Shown here: one piece after another, positions 1 through 11,936 of the stretch
Layout: every line of letters begins with the position of its first letter
How positions within the stretch are numbered: the stretch's first letter is position 1
Source: Chamaecyparis obtusa
Taxonomy: Eukaryota; Streptophyta; Pinopsida; Cupressales; Cupressaceae
DNA length: 64,000 nucleotides
Reading direction: 5' to 3'
Assembly (NCBI GenBank): GCA_027943335.1
Contig: BSBK01008425.1
Span: 672,001-736,000 of the forward strand
Made by a program: the position numbers and the translations under genes
The notes under the pieces: generated by a model
What the model was told of the DNA's origin: nothing
What the model saw: the letters and a program-made list of their open reading frames with translations, nothing else
The model's database searches: none

Positions 1-2260
1 CATACAAACAGTACACACACAAGTAAAAAGAAACAACATTTACACAACACCAAATTCCCTTCCCAAGGCTTATCACAACAAGAGTCTCACCAGACTCATT
101 GTAGGGGTGAAGGTGGAAGCTACAATCTAGGAGATTGCCTAGTGCAGAAAATAATAATACAACCTTCTACAAGGCATCAAATCAATATATCATGCCTTCA
201 CAAGGCCATGTAACATACATCCACCCTTCTCATACACATACCATACAACACCCTTATGTCTCCCAACAAGAATGCACATGAAGGCACATGGCCGCCCATA
301 CAACCATGCTTTATTCCCTTCCCGCGCAGAGGAGGGACTCTCCACTAGAAGGTAGTCCCAACTTGTGCCCTTCACCCATCAAGCCTCTCTTCCCTCCCAA
401 GGGTGAGCTTAGCCTTGCACAATCCCCCAAGAAACATTGCACAATAGAAAATTCACAATACATAAGACATGAAGACACTCAAATACATATTTCTTACACA
501 AGTCCATCATGAGTAAAGTAAAATGACTTAACAAAAAAGTAAGTAACAAGAGGTTTCATGACCCAACCTTGGTCCAACCTTTTGGCAAGATGTTGAGAAG
601 AGCTTTTCCAACAATCCTCCTCTTTTGCAATTCAATTCCAAAATCCTCCAAGGACTCCCAAAATCAAACTCCCAAGACTTCACAAATTCACAAGTCTCCA
701 AAAGTTGGAGAGTGGGCAATTGCCCAACAATTTTCCCTCCATCCCCTTAAGAAGACAAACCAAACATAAGAGGGAAAATTCAAAATTCAAATGAAGAGTG
801 GCTCTTCCAATTTCGTCACTTTTCAAAAGAGCATCTTTTGGAAGGGCAAAAATAGTCAAAAACCATTACAATAGTCAAAATTTGATCCCCAACATATGGC
901 ACCACTATGGGGTAGCCTATTTTTAACCTCCACTAACATAAATGATCATTAAAAACCACTCAAAAGACCACTCAAAGAATGAATCCGAAAATGAAAGAGA
1001 ATCCCACTCATGGCCCCTAAAAATAGAGACCACTTACACACATTAAACACTTGGGCATGCCAACTCACATGACATGTGTCAATTGACACCACAAATAAAT
1101 CACATTACACACAATACACATGGCATGCCAAGTAGACTAAATAAACATAATACAATAATTACATTCATGCATCACTTTACAAAGTTACACTTTACAATGA
1201 GGTTAATTTCTCCCCTTGGAGATAACCTTAGCTTAACATGATTTTTCAAATATCCATCTTTGATTTCCCCCGATGTATCCATGGTCTTACCTGCATACTT
1301 GACAAAATATCAGTAGCTCATGAAATGTCAAATATCATATATACATGTATGCAAGTAGAATACATCTTAAAACCACATTTTTAACATCATAATTTTCTAA
1401 CTGCATTTCATAATAATTTTCATCACTTCAACATAGCATTTCTAAAGCATATAAAGTCAAGAATAATATGGTACATGTAAATTCACCTAACATAATAATC
1501 ATGATCATTTCTCATAAATTCTCCTAACATGAATGTAACATCAAAGTATCATATTTAAATCAAAGATTCATCGATTACTATGCTCATAAATAACATGAAA
1601 TTAAAAGTCCTATATCATTGTCACATAATCAAACTCTAGTACATCATATAGTCCAACTGCATCCACACTTTTCCTCAAAAAAATCACCTACTTCCAATAA
1701 TACATTTCTAAATTTCAAATCAAGCTATTTCAAGAACATAATATATCTTTTAACCTAATTTATTAACCATGATTATCTCACATAAACTCTTCTTGTACAG
1801 ACATGAAATTATGGCATGGTATTCTAAATTAAATAATTCATCAATACCATAAGTCCAGATCTAATAGTCCAGTTTGAAAATAAGTCCTAAATTATTTACA
1901 AGCTATATTTCAAATGATTCGCTTTTCTTACATTACTATAACATCAAAGTGTTTTATGTAAAATCTCCCACTCAACATCAGGGTGTAATAATTACTTTTC
2001 TATTAATACATGTCTCGACATAAAATAAATTCAAATAGTCCTTTATGCAAGCATTCATATCCAAATAGCAAGATTTCAACATTCTGTAGTGGTACACTCA
2101 CACCTTTCCTACTGCATTTCTTCTAGAGATTACATACACACGGGAAACGATATTTAACCATATTAGAATATACATATATATTTCACCCTTTTACTGTTTA
2201 AACTACCTTATTCCAATACAATTTCTATAAAATACGCACTTGAAAGTATTATCACAACAA
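1..2260. other. AT-rich sequence with no recognisable gene
   Basis: I see no reading frame with a recognisable domain on either strand, no LTR boundary with TSD, and no RNA gene. The first ~500 bases are C-rich on the plus strand with short pyrimidine tracts; the rest is AT-rich. By position it may be the decayed internal region of the minus-strand copia relic whose gag start and 5' LTR lie at 2731-4472, but no pol motif supports this. Confidence 0.5.
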
Positions 2261-2730
2261 TCAGTTGAATTCAATTAATCTTATTTTAAACACAAAGCAT
2301 CCTAGGATTTTGAGTGTATAAGTAACATGAAAAGAGTACATCACAATGGTAATCAAATCACCATCCACCAGGATACAAATCATAATGCAGCAACATAACT
2401 TTCTAATTACTAAGTCTATTATGCAAAAAGATAATACCAAGATAGAATCTCTTAAAACACCTGACATAACTTCCAAAGATAAACTCCTGATAAACATAAG
2501 GAAAATTTGGGCAAAGAGCATCTCATGATGCCATTGACCATAATGTGGGTAACAATCACTGCATCCACATGAGTGACTCATCCCTACTCTAAGGGTCTCT
2601 AGAATTTGATTCAAGACCTTATCCTACGTCTCCTAGTTCATGCAGAACATCGATACACACTCCAAATAGTCCTCCTGGCGAATTCTCCCTCACAAGGAAC
2701 CAACATGACCTTGCCCTTCGAGAATGACAT

Positions 2731-2970
2731 TCAACACCACACCATAAGGATGTTCGTGCTAAAGGGGTAAACAAGGGAGGCACTACAAGTTAAAGGTTCA
2801 GTCGGTTGTATGTAGCCATTGTCAAGTAAAGTTATAGTAGAATCTCCAATTCCTGATATGTGAAGTCTCATTTGACTTTGCCATATAGTAAAGTTATCCG
2901 TGTTCTGCTTCAACACTTACCTCTTATACATCTTGTAATCTTTCTACTGAAGTCCTTAAAATTGTGTTCC
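2731..2970 (-). pseudogene. N-terminal gag fragment of copia relic E0
   Basis: On the minus strand, directly downstream of a tRNA-iMet-like primer site, a ~60-codon open stretch has the look of a plant Ty1/copia gag start: a N-F-x-I-W-Q-S-Q-M-R-L-H segment resembling the conserved N-[FY]-x-x-W-[KR]-x-x-[ML] opening of copia gag. It ends at 2731 and nothing beyond it is recognisable. The assignment rests on position next to a PBS and LTR plus this short motif. The protein would bind RNA in virus-like particles; this copy is broken. Confidence 0.5.
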
Positions 2971-2981
2971 AAGAAAACAAT

Positions 2982-2993
2982 GCTCTGATAGCA
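2982..2993 (-). other. Primer binding site of E0
   Basis: GCTCTGATAGCA is the reverse complement of TGGTATCAGAGC with one mismatch, the site that pairs with the 3' end of initiator tRNA-Met. It lies two bases from the LTR start at 2996, the spacing seen in the other elements here. Confidence 0.7.
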
Positions 2994-2995
2994 AT

Positions 2996-4472
2996 TGTTA
3001 GAATAACTAAGAGGGGGGATGAATTAGTTAGATCAGTTATCCTACAATCCCCTCAAAAAAGATGTACCTTATCAAACAATTCCAACAAATTATGCAACTC
3101 GGTAACATAAAATATTATCGGTCTATTCACTTTACCAATTACTAGTTAAATAGATAACTATAATTACCAACCAAATCAACTATGCAGTATGTAAAGTATG
3201 ATAGAAAAATAATCATCACAAATAACACATAACACAATGATTTAACGTGGAAACCCTATTAAGTGAAAAACCACCTGGGACTGGTAACCCAAAATAATTC
3301 ACTCTTGTGAAGTGAGCTCGGTGAAGAGCCAACCCTATTAAAGGTTGCAAACACACTATCAGGTGTGACCTTGTTAGAGGATTTAACACTAACAATTAAA
3401 TTTTGACCAGAATTCACTATGGGGTCAATAAGATAACAATGTACATTCTCAGAATGACATAGGGCATAATATAAGACTATTAAGTCCACTCGGTTAAGAG
3501 ATTTTATGAATTAATGGTTAAACTGATACAATATGATCTGATTCAAATATAGCTCAATTTTAGATATTCAAATCTATGCTAAGCCCATAAAAAATCGTCT
3601 GATTAATAATTAAATTCACTTCTTCAATATTCAACTTACTGTCCCTCGGTAAATACTTCTCTGACGCTTAGTTAACACTATAGTTTGATTCTTTCACTAA
3701 CTAGTTTGATCAGGCATGCATGAATAGTCTTCACGTGATATCTCTATAGTCTTCTTCCTCTAGCATAGTTTCAACAATGAAACTCATATCTCATATATAG
3801 ACAAGTAAACCATTTTCATTTTAGCCATTAGATTTTGTCTCTTAATCTCCTTCATCCATTTTTCCTCTTAAACCTTCCTCGAAAGATGTGTCATTAAATT
3901 GTTTCAATCTCATCCTTTAGATCTTCTCTGAATTATGTCAGCCGTGGATCTCATAACAAACTTAATCCTTAACCTTGAAATCATAAAAATATCCAGCTCA
4001 TCAAATTCAATCGGCTGTTCTTAGCATTTAATGTTTTCATCCATCATTGGTTAATATAGAAATGTGTCGGTGATAACTAGTTAAATTAGCTCGGTTGATA
4101 TTGTCAGTCGGTATACACTGCACTGGTTCGGTGTATAGAAAAATCTTCAATTACTGACCACATTGTCTTGTCCAATTTTAGTTCTCTTCTTGATAATAGA
4201 TTAATGCAACATAATAAAGTCAACAATATAAAGCCATAGACTCATCAATAAGTTACCCAATGTTTTCCTTATCCTTATCTGTCATATCCATCTTGTTCTC
4301 ATGTAGATATCTCATTTCTTCATCTTTTCTTGCTCTGACAAATGTTCAGATGTTTGTAACTAACATGATAAGTAATGTCAAGACTAGTTGACATCAATGA
4401 CAACATATTGGCTGATTTAATCATCTTACATATCGGTTCAGTGCTCGGTGATCTCTAATCATTGTTTCTACA
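2996..4472 (-). repeat. 5' LTR of minus-strand copia relic E0
   Basis: The inner edge is TGTTAGAATAAC followed by a G-tract and GAATTAGTT, the same U5 end as in the other copia-type LTRs of this window (plus-strand reading of a minus element). The outer edge is placed at ...TTTCTACA because the conserved GTTGACATCAATGACAA block lies ~90 bases before it, much as in H1. The length, ~1.48 kb, is close to the 1.5 kb LTR of H1, suggesting one family. No TSD can be checked because the other end is missing. Confidence 0.6.
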
Positions 4473-4837
4473 GTTCATTCAGATATTCAATTAGTTGTAG
4501 CTCATCAGGGTGTACTAAGGTATTAGACTTGATGTCAGGAGGAGACATCACCCAATCATCTTAGGATGATATAAAAAATATATTCCTTAACTACTCAAGA
4601 TTTGTTGTAAATAAGGGTAGAGGATACTGACCTAACATGGGAAAATCCAATGGTGTTGGTGTTTCAAGAATATAGATCACTCACCTATTGTCTAAATTCA
4701 AGAATAATATAATCAACAACATGGAAACTCAGTTAGACACCATGAAATCTAAAAAGAAACATGAAGAGGATGAAGCTATGTTGGCTGAATTTTCTCCCCA
4801 CTATAGATAGAAAAAGAAGGACTATAGATGTAAACAA

Positions 4838-5340
4838 GTGGCTAACTTGGAGGCTAAGAAGATTCCCAATGACTTCAATCAAGTCCTAGGAGATGATGAT
4901 CAGGTCTTCTTCATTTCTCAAAGGTGTTCATGGGATCAAAGACAATGTATGTCACAAGATCCTTTGAATTTATCTAGTTCATTTTTAAATTCTTTTGGAA
5001 ATCATTTGAAATCACCATATAATACTAATGATGGGTATCACCAGAATCAACCCTAGAGTATCTCCCAATAATCCCAATGGAAAAACTACCAAAATCCCGA
5101 ACGGAGAAATCCTCAACCCAATTGGCACCCACCATAGAACAATTGGAAACAACCCCAAAACCAATGGAAAACCTTACAAGGTAACTGGAAGTAGTCACCT
5201 CAGTGAAGAGGTGGACAATAGTGGCCTAATCATCTATTTGGTTACTTGTAGAAACCTCAACAAAAAGATTTGATGCCACCAAGCCCACCTCTTGCAATAA
5301 CTACCCCTCCAATTAAACCTACACAATTTCCATCTTAGAC
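4838..5340 (+). pseudogene. G1 gag C-terminal region (N/Q/W-rich)
   Basis: Starting near an ATG at 4838, the frame gives ~70 codons and then, across stops, a low-complexity tract rich in Asn, Gln, Trp and Pro with repeated W-K/N-x-P/Q steps, followed by a Pro/Thr-rich linker. Such tracts are typical of the gag C-terminus in some plant gypsy elements and would bind nucleic acid. I see no CCHC zinc knuckle. A frame change near 5030-5050 and several TAG codons, most at expected Gln positions, break it. The 365 bases before it (4473-4837) are probably upstream gag but I recognise no motif. Confidence 0.5.
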
Positions 5341-5639
5341 AACTCCCAATCCAAATAGTAAACCTCAACAATAATGAGTATATTCCTCAGACATAAAATA
5401 ATAGCCTACTCAAGCCATCAATATCAATGAAATTAATCTGAGGTTAGGAGGTACCCTATAAAACCCATCTACACTGATAATTAAAGAAATAACCCCTGAA
5501 GAGGAAATTCAAGTAGAGCTAGTTATCCAACCAATCCATCAAAGAAAGCCACCTAATTTTCCCCCATTTCCTTAAAGACTAGTCCATGAGACATCAGGAT
5601 CTCAATAAGAGTCTATTGATGATTTTCTTGATCAACTGA

Positions 5640-6220
5640 AACTTATATGAGTCCAAATACCTATGTTAAAAGATATCAAGGAAGTACCTATCTATACTAA
5701 AGCAATTAGGGAAGCATGCATGAAAAAGCCTATAAGGAAAAAGAAGGATCCAGAAACTATCTATGCCTTAGGCTAGTTATCTGACTTAATGCTTGAAAAA
5801 TATTATGTTCCCAAGTATGTTGATTCTGGTAGCCTAGTAGTAACTGCTGTCATAAATGGAGTCAAAGTTATGAATGCAATAGTTGAAATTAGGGTGGCCA
5901 TCAATGTTATGACTAAGGATATCATGTTATAACTTGATATTTTAGATATAAGAGCTACACCAATTATCCTATAGTTTATAGATACTTCTACAGTAAAGCT
6001 TGATGGAATGGTAGAGGATTTTGTAACCTTAGATTCTTGGGAATATCCATCTAATTTTCCTATCCTATCACCAAAGGTAACTTTTGGAAGGTATCCAATT
6101 ATCCTAGGAAGACCATGGTTGGATACTGCAGATGCCTTTATAGCATCTAGGTCTAGGAGTATGACTATCTTAGATGGGCTCTCTACTAAGAAAGTTACTC
6201 TCCTACACAACCCCAGTTAG
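5640..6220 (+). pseudogene. G1 aspartic protease region
   Basis: One frame runs from about 5640 to 6217 with stops at expected Gln positions (for example 5775). It carries a retropepsin-like core: a hydrophobic strand, then the segment E-I-R-V-A-I-N-V-M-T where the active-site D-[ST]-G-[AV] should be, then a distal G-R-Y-P-I-I-L-G-R-P-W-L segment that matches the I-[IL]-G-R-[PD]-[WF]-L flap-distal motif of plant gypsy proteases. The catalytic Asp and Gly are lost (D to E, G to R), so the enzyme is dead even apart from the stops. It would have processed Gag-Pol. Confidence 0.65.
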
Positions 6221-6597
6221 AGGAATACCAATCTTTGTGGTAGATGAAGAGGGTGAGGTGAATTTATTAGCTCAACTAATGATGTTGAAAAGGGAACAAT
6301 TTTTTGTTGTCTAGGATGACGATGATAACATGGCTGCTATAATTGAAAACAACTATGGAATGATACCACCAATTTGTGATGAAGAACCATACCCTCTGTA
6401 GACCATATTTCCCTCATGCACTTCACCACACTATCTTGTAGCCAAAGGCTACCTTCACACTCTATTACCTCATGAGTTGTAGTCAACATATTTGAATGAA
6501 GTTTCTATGGTTGAAATAGCTACCCAAATTGAAGCTGCCCTAGGAAATAATTTAAATGTCAATAAGAATTTGATTGAAGCACAACAATAATCTATAA

Positions 6598-7962
6598 TGA
6601 AGTTGCTTCAAGATCATCAAAAATATTTTTCATGGGATTATAGTGACATGAAAAGCCTAGTCCCTAAACTATGTACCCATAGAATCTATATCAGCAAGGA
6701 CTAAAAGCCAGTAAGACAACCACATAGAAGAATAAACCCTTCCTTAAGAGAAATAGTGAAGACAAGATTGCATAAATTATTGAATGATAGATTCATTTGT
6801 ACAATCTCTGATAGTTAGTGGGTGTCCCCTCTAGTGATAGTGCCAAAGAAAGGATGAAGGTTGTGAGTATGTGTATATTATAAGGAGCTAAATGGTGCAA
6901 CAAAGAAAGATCATTTTCCAATGCCATTCATTGATCAAGTCTTAGATAACCTGGAAAGAAAGAAATACTTCTCCTTTTTAGATGATTTCAGTGATTAAAA
7001 CCAAATTAGGATAGCTCTAGAGGATTAGGATAAGCCAACCTTTACCTTTCATGGGGAAAATTTTCTTATCCAATCCTTCCTTTTGGTTTGTGTAATGCTC
7101 CTACAACCTTTCAAAGGGTTGTTATTAGTATTTTCTCAAACATATCCTCTGAGTGCATAGAAATATACATGGATGTTTTCACTTCTTATGGTTCCAAATT
7201 CAAAGAAGCCCATGAAAACTTGGAGAAGGTCCTATAAATATGTTAAGATTACAATATGTCACTCAATAGTGAGAAGTGTTACATGATGATGGAAGAGGGG
7301 GTTGTACTAGGCCACTATATATCTATAGCAGGAATCCAAGTGGACCTGTCCAAAATAGAGGTAATCTCTAGCCTTCCTATACCTAAGAAGAAAAAATATG
7401 TTAGGAGTTTCTTAGGACATGCAGGGTACTACATAAGGTTCATAAAGGATTCAGCTAGATTTCATCTCCCAGCTTGTATAATCTGATAAAAAAGAAAGCT
7501 AAATTTGAATGAACAACAAATTTTGGAAAAACATTTGAGAGTCTTAAATCAACACTTACATCGGCCCCTATTTTGAGAGGTCCTAATTGGGCCTTTCCAT
7601 TTTACATCCACAGTTATGCCTCAAATTATGTAGTAGGAGCATATCTAGGATAAAAATAAGGATCTATGGAGCATGGAATCTACTATGTCAACACAAACCT
7701 ACAAGGATAATAGTTTAACTATATTATCATAGAGAAATAAATATTGGTACTTATCTGTGGACTCAATAAGTTCAAACACTACATCACTGGATATGAGATA
7801 TTTGTTCATACCAACCATGCAACTATAAAATATCTCATGAATAAGCCATCCATAATAGAAAGGTTGTCTAGTTGGTTACTCGTCATGAAAGAATTTGACA
7901 TAAAAATAGTAGATAAAACTGGTAAGGCCAATGTAGTAGTATATTTTATATCAAGACTTTAA
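6598..7962 (+). pseudogene. G1 reverse transcriptase and RNase H
   Basis: The RT starts at about 6598 with a W-D-Y-S-D-M-K-type segment. It passes through S-x-W-V-S-P-L-V-x-V-P-K-K, Y-K-E-L-N, F-P-M-P-F-I-D-Q-V-L-D and P-F-G-L-C-N-A-P-T-T-F-Q-R, and has Y-M-D-V at about 7168 where the YxDD catalytic box should be (one Asp lost). The RNase H follows (7560-7962), with H-Y-I-T-G-Y-E and H-T-N-H-A-T-I-K-Y-L in place of HTDH. Frameshifts lie near 7065-7080 and between 7486 and 7744. The protein would copy element RNA into DNA; this copy cannot. Confidence 0.8.
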
Positions 7963-8179
7963 GTGCAAGGTGACCCTGTAACCATAGAAGATAATTTCCC
8001 TAATGAGAATATATTTCCAATATCATCTCATAACCCATGGTATGTGGTTATAGAAAACAACCTTATTGTTGGTAAGACTCCACATTTCTCACCTAAGGAG
8101 AAGAGGTTTCTAATTGAAAAAAGTTTTAATTTTTCTTGGATAGAAAATTGTATGTTCTATATTGGATGAGATTAAGTTA

Positions 8180-9145
8180 TGAGGAGACATGTCAAGTAAG
8201 ATGAAACATATGATATACTCCATGCATGTAATGATGAGCCCTGTGGAGGACATTTTACAACCAAGAGGAAAACCATGAAGATTCTCAACATAGGGTACTA
8301 TTGGCAAACTTTACACAAGGATGCAACTAAGTACACCAAAAAGTGTGACAGGTGCTAGAGGATGGGAAGGACCACTAGGTCAGATGAGATTCCCTTATTT
8401 CCTCAACTTTTGGTTACACCATTTGATAAATGGGGCTTGATTTTGTAGGACCCATTGAACCTTCATCCAATGGGAATTGCTATATCTTGGTTTTTACTAA
8501 CAATGTAACTAAGTGGGTGGAAGCTAGATCGATGAAACATGGAAGAGATAACAAAGTTGTTGAATTCCTCCATGAGGAAATATTTACCATGCATGGAGTT
8601 CCTAGGGAAATTGTAACTAACCAAGGAACCCGATTTACTTCCACTTTGATTAAAACACTAGTGAATGAATACAATATAATGCATAGGAAATATTCGCCTT
8701 ACCATCCATAAGATAATGGTCAGGATGAAATAACTAACAAGGAGATAAAGAACATATTTACTAAGATAGTGGCTCTCCACAAATGAGATTGGACCAATGG
8801 GCTAAAGGGAGAAATATGGGCCTATTGAACACCATGTAAAACAAATACTGGTTTCACCCCATTTGAGTTGGTATATGGTAAAACTACATTGATGCGTATT
8901 GAGTTTGAGCATAAAATGACATGGATTTCTCTCATTATGGATATAGATCTTACAATATCTCAACAAGAAAGAATCTTTCAACTTAAAACCTTAGATGAAT
9001 ATAGAAAATATTCCCTACAACACATAGAAATAGTACAAAAATAAAAGAAGTAGTGGCATGATAATTTTATCTAAGAAAAGAAATTTCACCGAAATGATTG
9101 GGCACTTCTCTTTGATTCTAGGTATCAAAAAATCCAGGTAAGTTT
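8180..9145 (+). pseudogene. G1 integrase, upstream part
   Basis: An HHCC zinc-binding region (H-A-C-N-D-E-P-C-G-G-H near 8220; C-D-R-C near 8348) leads into the rve core: G-L-D-F-V-G-P-I near 8432 with the first Asp, then V-T-N-Q-G-T-R-F near 8612 where the second Asp is replaced by Asn, then P-Y-H-P with a stop in place of the Gln just before the D-N-G-Q-D-E segment that holds the catalytic Glu. The frame continues toward the C-terminal domain and is cut at 9145 by NA-A. The remaining C-terminus resumes at 16347. Confidence 0.8.
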
Positions 9146-10156
9146 TGTTGGAAATTTGGCTGAGTTGATTACATAGATGTTGTCATTTTGGAAAAATATG
9201 ATCCACATGAAGAGTACACAGGTCAAAGAGCTAGTAGGACAGAGCGCATTGCAAAATTGTCTAAGTGTGAGACAATATTTTTACCAATGAACTTGGACAC
9301 AATTTTTGTTTGTGATGTTGATTGGAGTAATTTTAGTGCTTGAGAACTTGAACATAGACTCTATGATGACTATTGATCACCCATATCAGAGTGCAAGTGA
9401 TTACGGCATGTACATAAGAAGTTATGACAGTTTTATCGAAGACAGTGTCAAGCCGATAGGACAGAATATGAAGACAAAATTAGTAAAGAGTTAAGGGATT
9501 ATTTTGTTTATCAAAATAATGACTTAACAATATAAAGGGATGAAATCCTAGATGTTAACTCTTGGATAAATTTATTTTTATAAATGTAATTTTAATTATT
9601 AGTAAAGTATAGTAGTGATGTGATGTAATGAAGTAGTGACATGATGCAAAATATATGATGCATATGTAATAGCGACAGTGAAAGAGCAGGGAAGAGATAT
9701 TGATGCAAACAATATAAGGTTATGTACCTTAACCTATTTTTGTAATCAGTGTATATTGTACATTACTTGTTTGGGCAGTGGGCTCATCTGGTAATCACAT
9801 TTTGTACTAGCAACTCATAACAAGGTTGAGGCTTCTAACGAGGCCTATAGTCCCTTAATCAAGGCTGACACACTATATGTTTGTAATAGACTCCTAAAAG
9901 GGTCAACATCCTTAATAGGATACTTTTGATTAGTGGATCTTTGTGGGTACCATCCCCACCAGGGTTTTCCCTTGGCCAGGGTTTCCTTGAAAATAAATAA
10001 TGTGTTATGAGTTCTTTAGTTTTATTGCTATGCATGTTTTTTACCTTCTTATGTTATGCATGTATAAAGATAATCTGTTATATCCATAATTGGGAAAAAG
10101 ATAAAGTTTGTAGAATACTGATTCACCCCCCCTCTCAGTATTCCCTATTTCTAACA
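9146..10156 (+). repeat. NA-A 5' LTR
   Basis: It starts TGTTGGAAATTT and ends TTTCTAACA. The final ~60 bases hold the U5 module GATTCAC plus a C-tract plus CTCAGTATT that recurs, with changes, in every copia-type LTR of the window. A 5-bp TSD (AGTTT) precedes it. Confidence 0.92.
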
Positions 10157-10158
10157 AT

Positions 10159-10170
10159 TGGTATCAGAGC
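10159..10170 (+). other. NA-A primer binding site
   Basis: TGGTATCAGAGC is the standard plant retroelement site complementary to the 3' end of initiator tRNA-Met, two bases after the LTR end. It is intact. Confidence 0.92.
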
Positions 10171-10227
10171 CTAGTTACTCAGAAAAGAATCATTCAAGGA
10201 TAGCCTAGTAGCTTGAGTAAGATCTCT

Positions 10228-11360
10228 ATGGATATGGATCAACTACAGAAGAATCTTGAAGAAGCTCTTGAATAGATTGACTTGCTTACTATTGAAAAAG
10301 ATACTTTGAAAAGAAAATATGATGATGCAAAGAACCTCATTGAGAAACTGAAAAACAAGTTGGAAGATCTGAGATTTGAAAAGGAATCAAAAGTTTTTAT
10401 TGAAGATTGTGATGACAATTTAGAAAAATAAAATGAGATCCTTAAGCATGAACTAAAGATAGAAAATCTGAAGCTTAGCTTGAAAGATGGAAATGGCAAG
10501 AATGAAGAAAATCTAAAATCTGAGAATGAAAGTCTAAAGACTGAAAATGAAGGACTAAAATCTAAACTTAGTAAAGTAACATCTGAACTTGAGAAAGTCA
10601 ATTTGTAGTATGCTGAACTTGAGAAATATAATAAGATTGTGAAAGGTGAACTGACTCAATCCAAACAACAACTTGAAAGGCTATATTCAACTAGTGAGAA
10701 GATTGATGAACAAATATCTTATCAAAAACCATTCTATGATAAGATTGGTCTTCAATTCAACACTTTTAAAGAAAATGATGAAAGCAAGGAACTAGACCTG
10801 AAAATATCTAAAAGCATAGATGAGAAGAAGTTTGATGAGATTAACAAGTCTGAAGATACACCTAAAGAAGAAGAATCAACTAAGCAGGAGGAATCACCCA
10901 AAGGTATGCAAAGAGAATTCAAAGGTAGATGTTTTTCTTGTAATACTATTGGTCATATGAAGAGAGATTGCACAGGTAAGCAATTTAAACCTCTTAATGG
11001 TTATTGTTATAATTGTCATGGCTTTCGACATAGAGCTATTGAATGTAGGAAACCTAAATTTATTGAGAATAATGATGGTAGTAGAATGTTTAGGAATACT
11101 AACAATGCAGATAAGAAACCTATTGAAGATATGAATAGAAGAAATAGAGTAATATGTTATAGATGCAACAAGGCTAGACACATTGCTAGAAACTACAGAT
11201 TAGAAATCAAAGCCTGGAACAAGATATGGTAAGAATGGAATTGTTTGTCAAATATGCAACCAGATTGGACATACAAAAAGGTTTTGCAAAATGAACAATA
11301 GAGTTTTTTGTCCTAATCCTAATCCCAGAAATCATGCAAGAAGAAATGAAGATGCAAGTA
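10228..11360 (+). pseudogene. NA-A ORF1: coiled coil plus four zinc knuckles (gag-like)
   Basis: The first ATG after the primer site (10228) opens a frame that, across a few stops (10273, ~10429, ~10606), encodes ~200 residues of Lys/Glu/Leu-rich coiled coil with repeats of K-S/T-E-N-E-x-L-K. A Glu/Ser/Lys-rich linker follows, then CCHC knuckles: CFSC...H...C (~10930), CYNC...H...C (~11003) and CYRC...H...Y (~11157, last Cys replaced by Tyr). A fourth, CQIC...H...C (~11246), lies in another frame, so there is a frameshift near 11225. Zinc knuckles bind RNA in retroelement Gag proteins. No UBN2/Retrotran_gag capsid domain is seen, unlike the gag of C1 and C3. The same plan occurs in NA-B. Confidence 0.75.
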
Positions 11361-11936
11361 ATAGTTAGAAAAGATGTTGTAGTAATTCAGATGAAGTGAA
11401 GTTTATCAAAAGCATAGACCAAGGAGACATATTCAATGTTGAAGGTAATCAAGAAGCTGAAGTATTGAAAGGTAAGAATGAATCTTTACCTGACCCATCT
11501 CAAAGTACTTAATTTATGAAAATTGCAGTAGAATAGGAACTTAGATTAGTATAGAAGTAGATATATGATGAATTGAGTCTTGCATAATTAATGGAAGGTA
11601 TTTTATGATGTTCTAATGCTATGGTTAAGAGCGCAAAGAAAAATATTATGTTTTGTGAGATCGCAAGAAGTTTTAAGTTTTGCAGGTTAGCGGAAACAAC
11701 TTTTTGGAAAGAAGCGGCAAAAGAATTGAATGCAATGTTAGATCTAAGTGAGATTGAACTAATAAAAGGTCATGATTGATATTATTTTATCATAAAAAAG
11801 AATTCAAGTGTTAAGGAGATCAAAGAGAAATGATTGGAAGCATTTTGCAAGGATTTGGAGAAGAATTTTGTGCTGAATCTACACAAGCCCTAAAATTGTG
11901 AAATCAAGGTATTTTACTTGACAGATCTTTAAATCA
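11361..11936 (+). other. NA-A spacer between ORF1 and ORF2
   Basis: About 575 bases with no long open frame on the plus strand. Short Glu/Lys-rich stretches suggest it was once coding, either the ORF1 C-terminus or the ORF2 N-terminus, now degraded by several stops. No splice or ribosome-entry signal can be claimed. Confidence 0.45.

Noticed and set aside
2261..2614. 117-codon minus-strand ORF, hydrophobic
   Set aside because: No domain, Cys/Ile-rich composition typical of AT-rich noncoding sequence, and no homologous copy in the window; not called as a gene.
10239..10601. 120-codon minus-strand Ser/Phe-rich ORF
   Set aside because: It is the antisense shadow of the Lys/Glu-rich coiled coil of NA-A ORF1.
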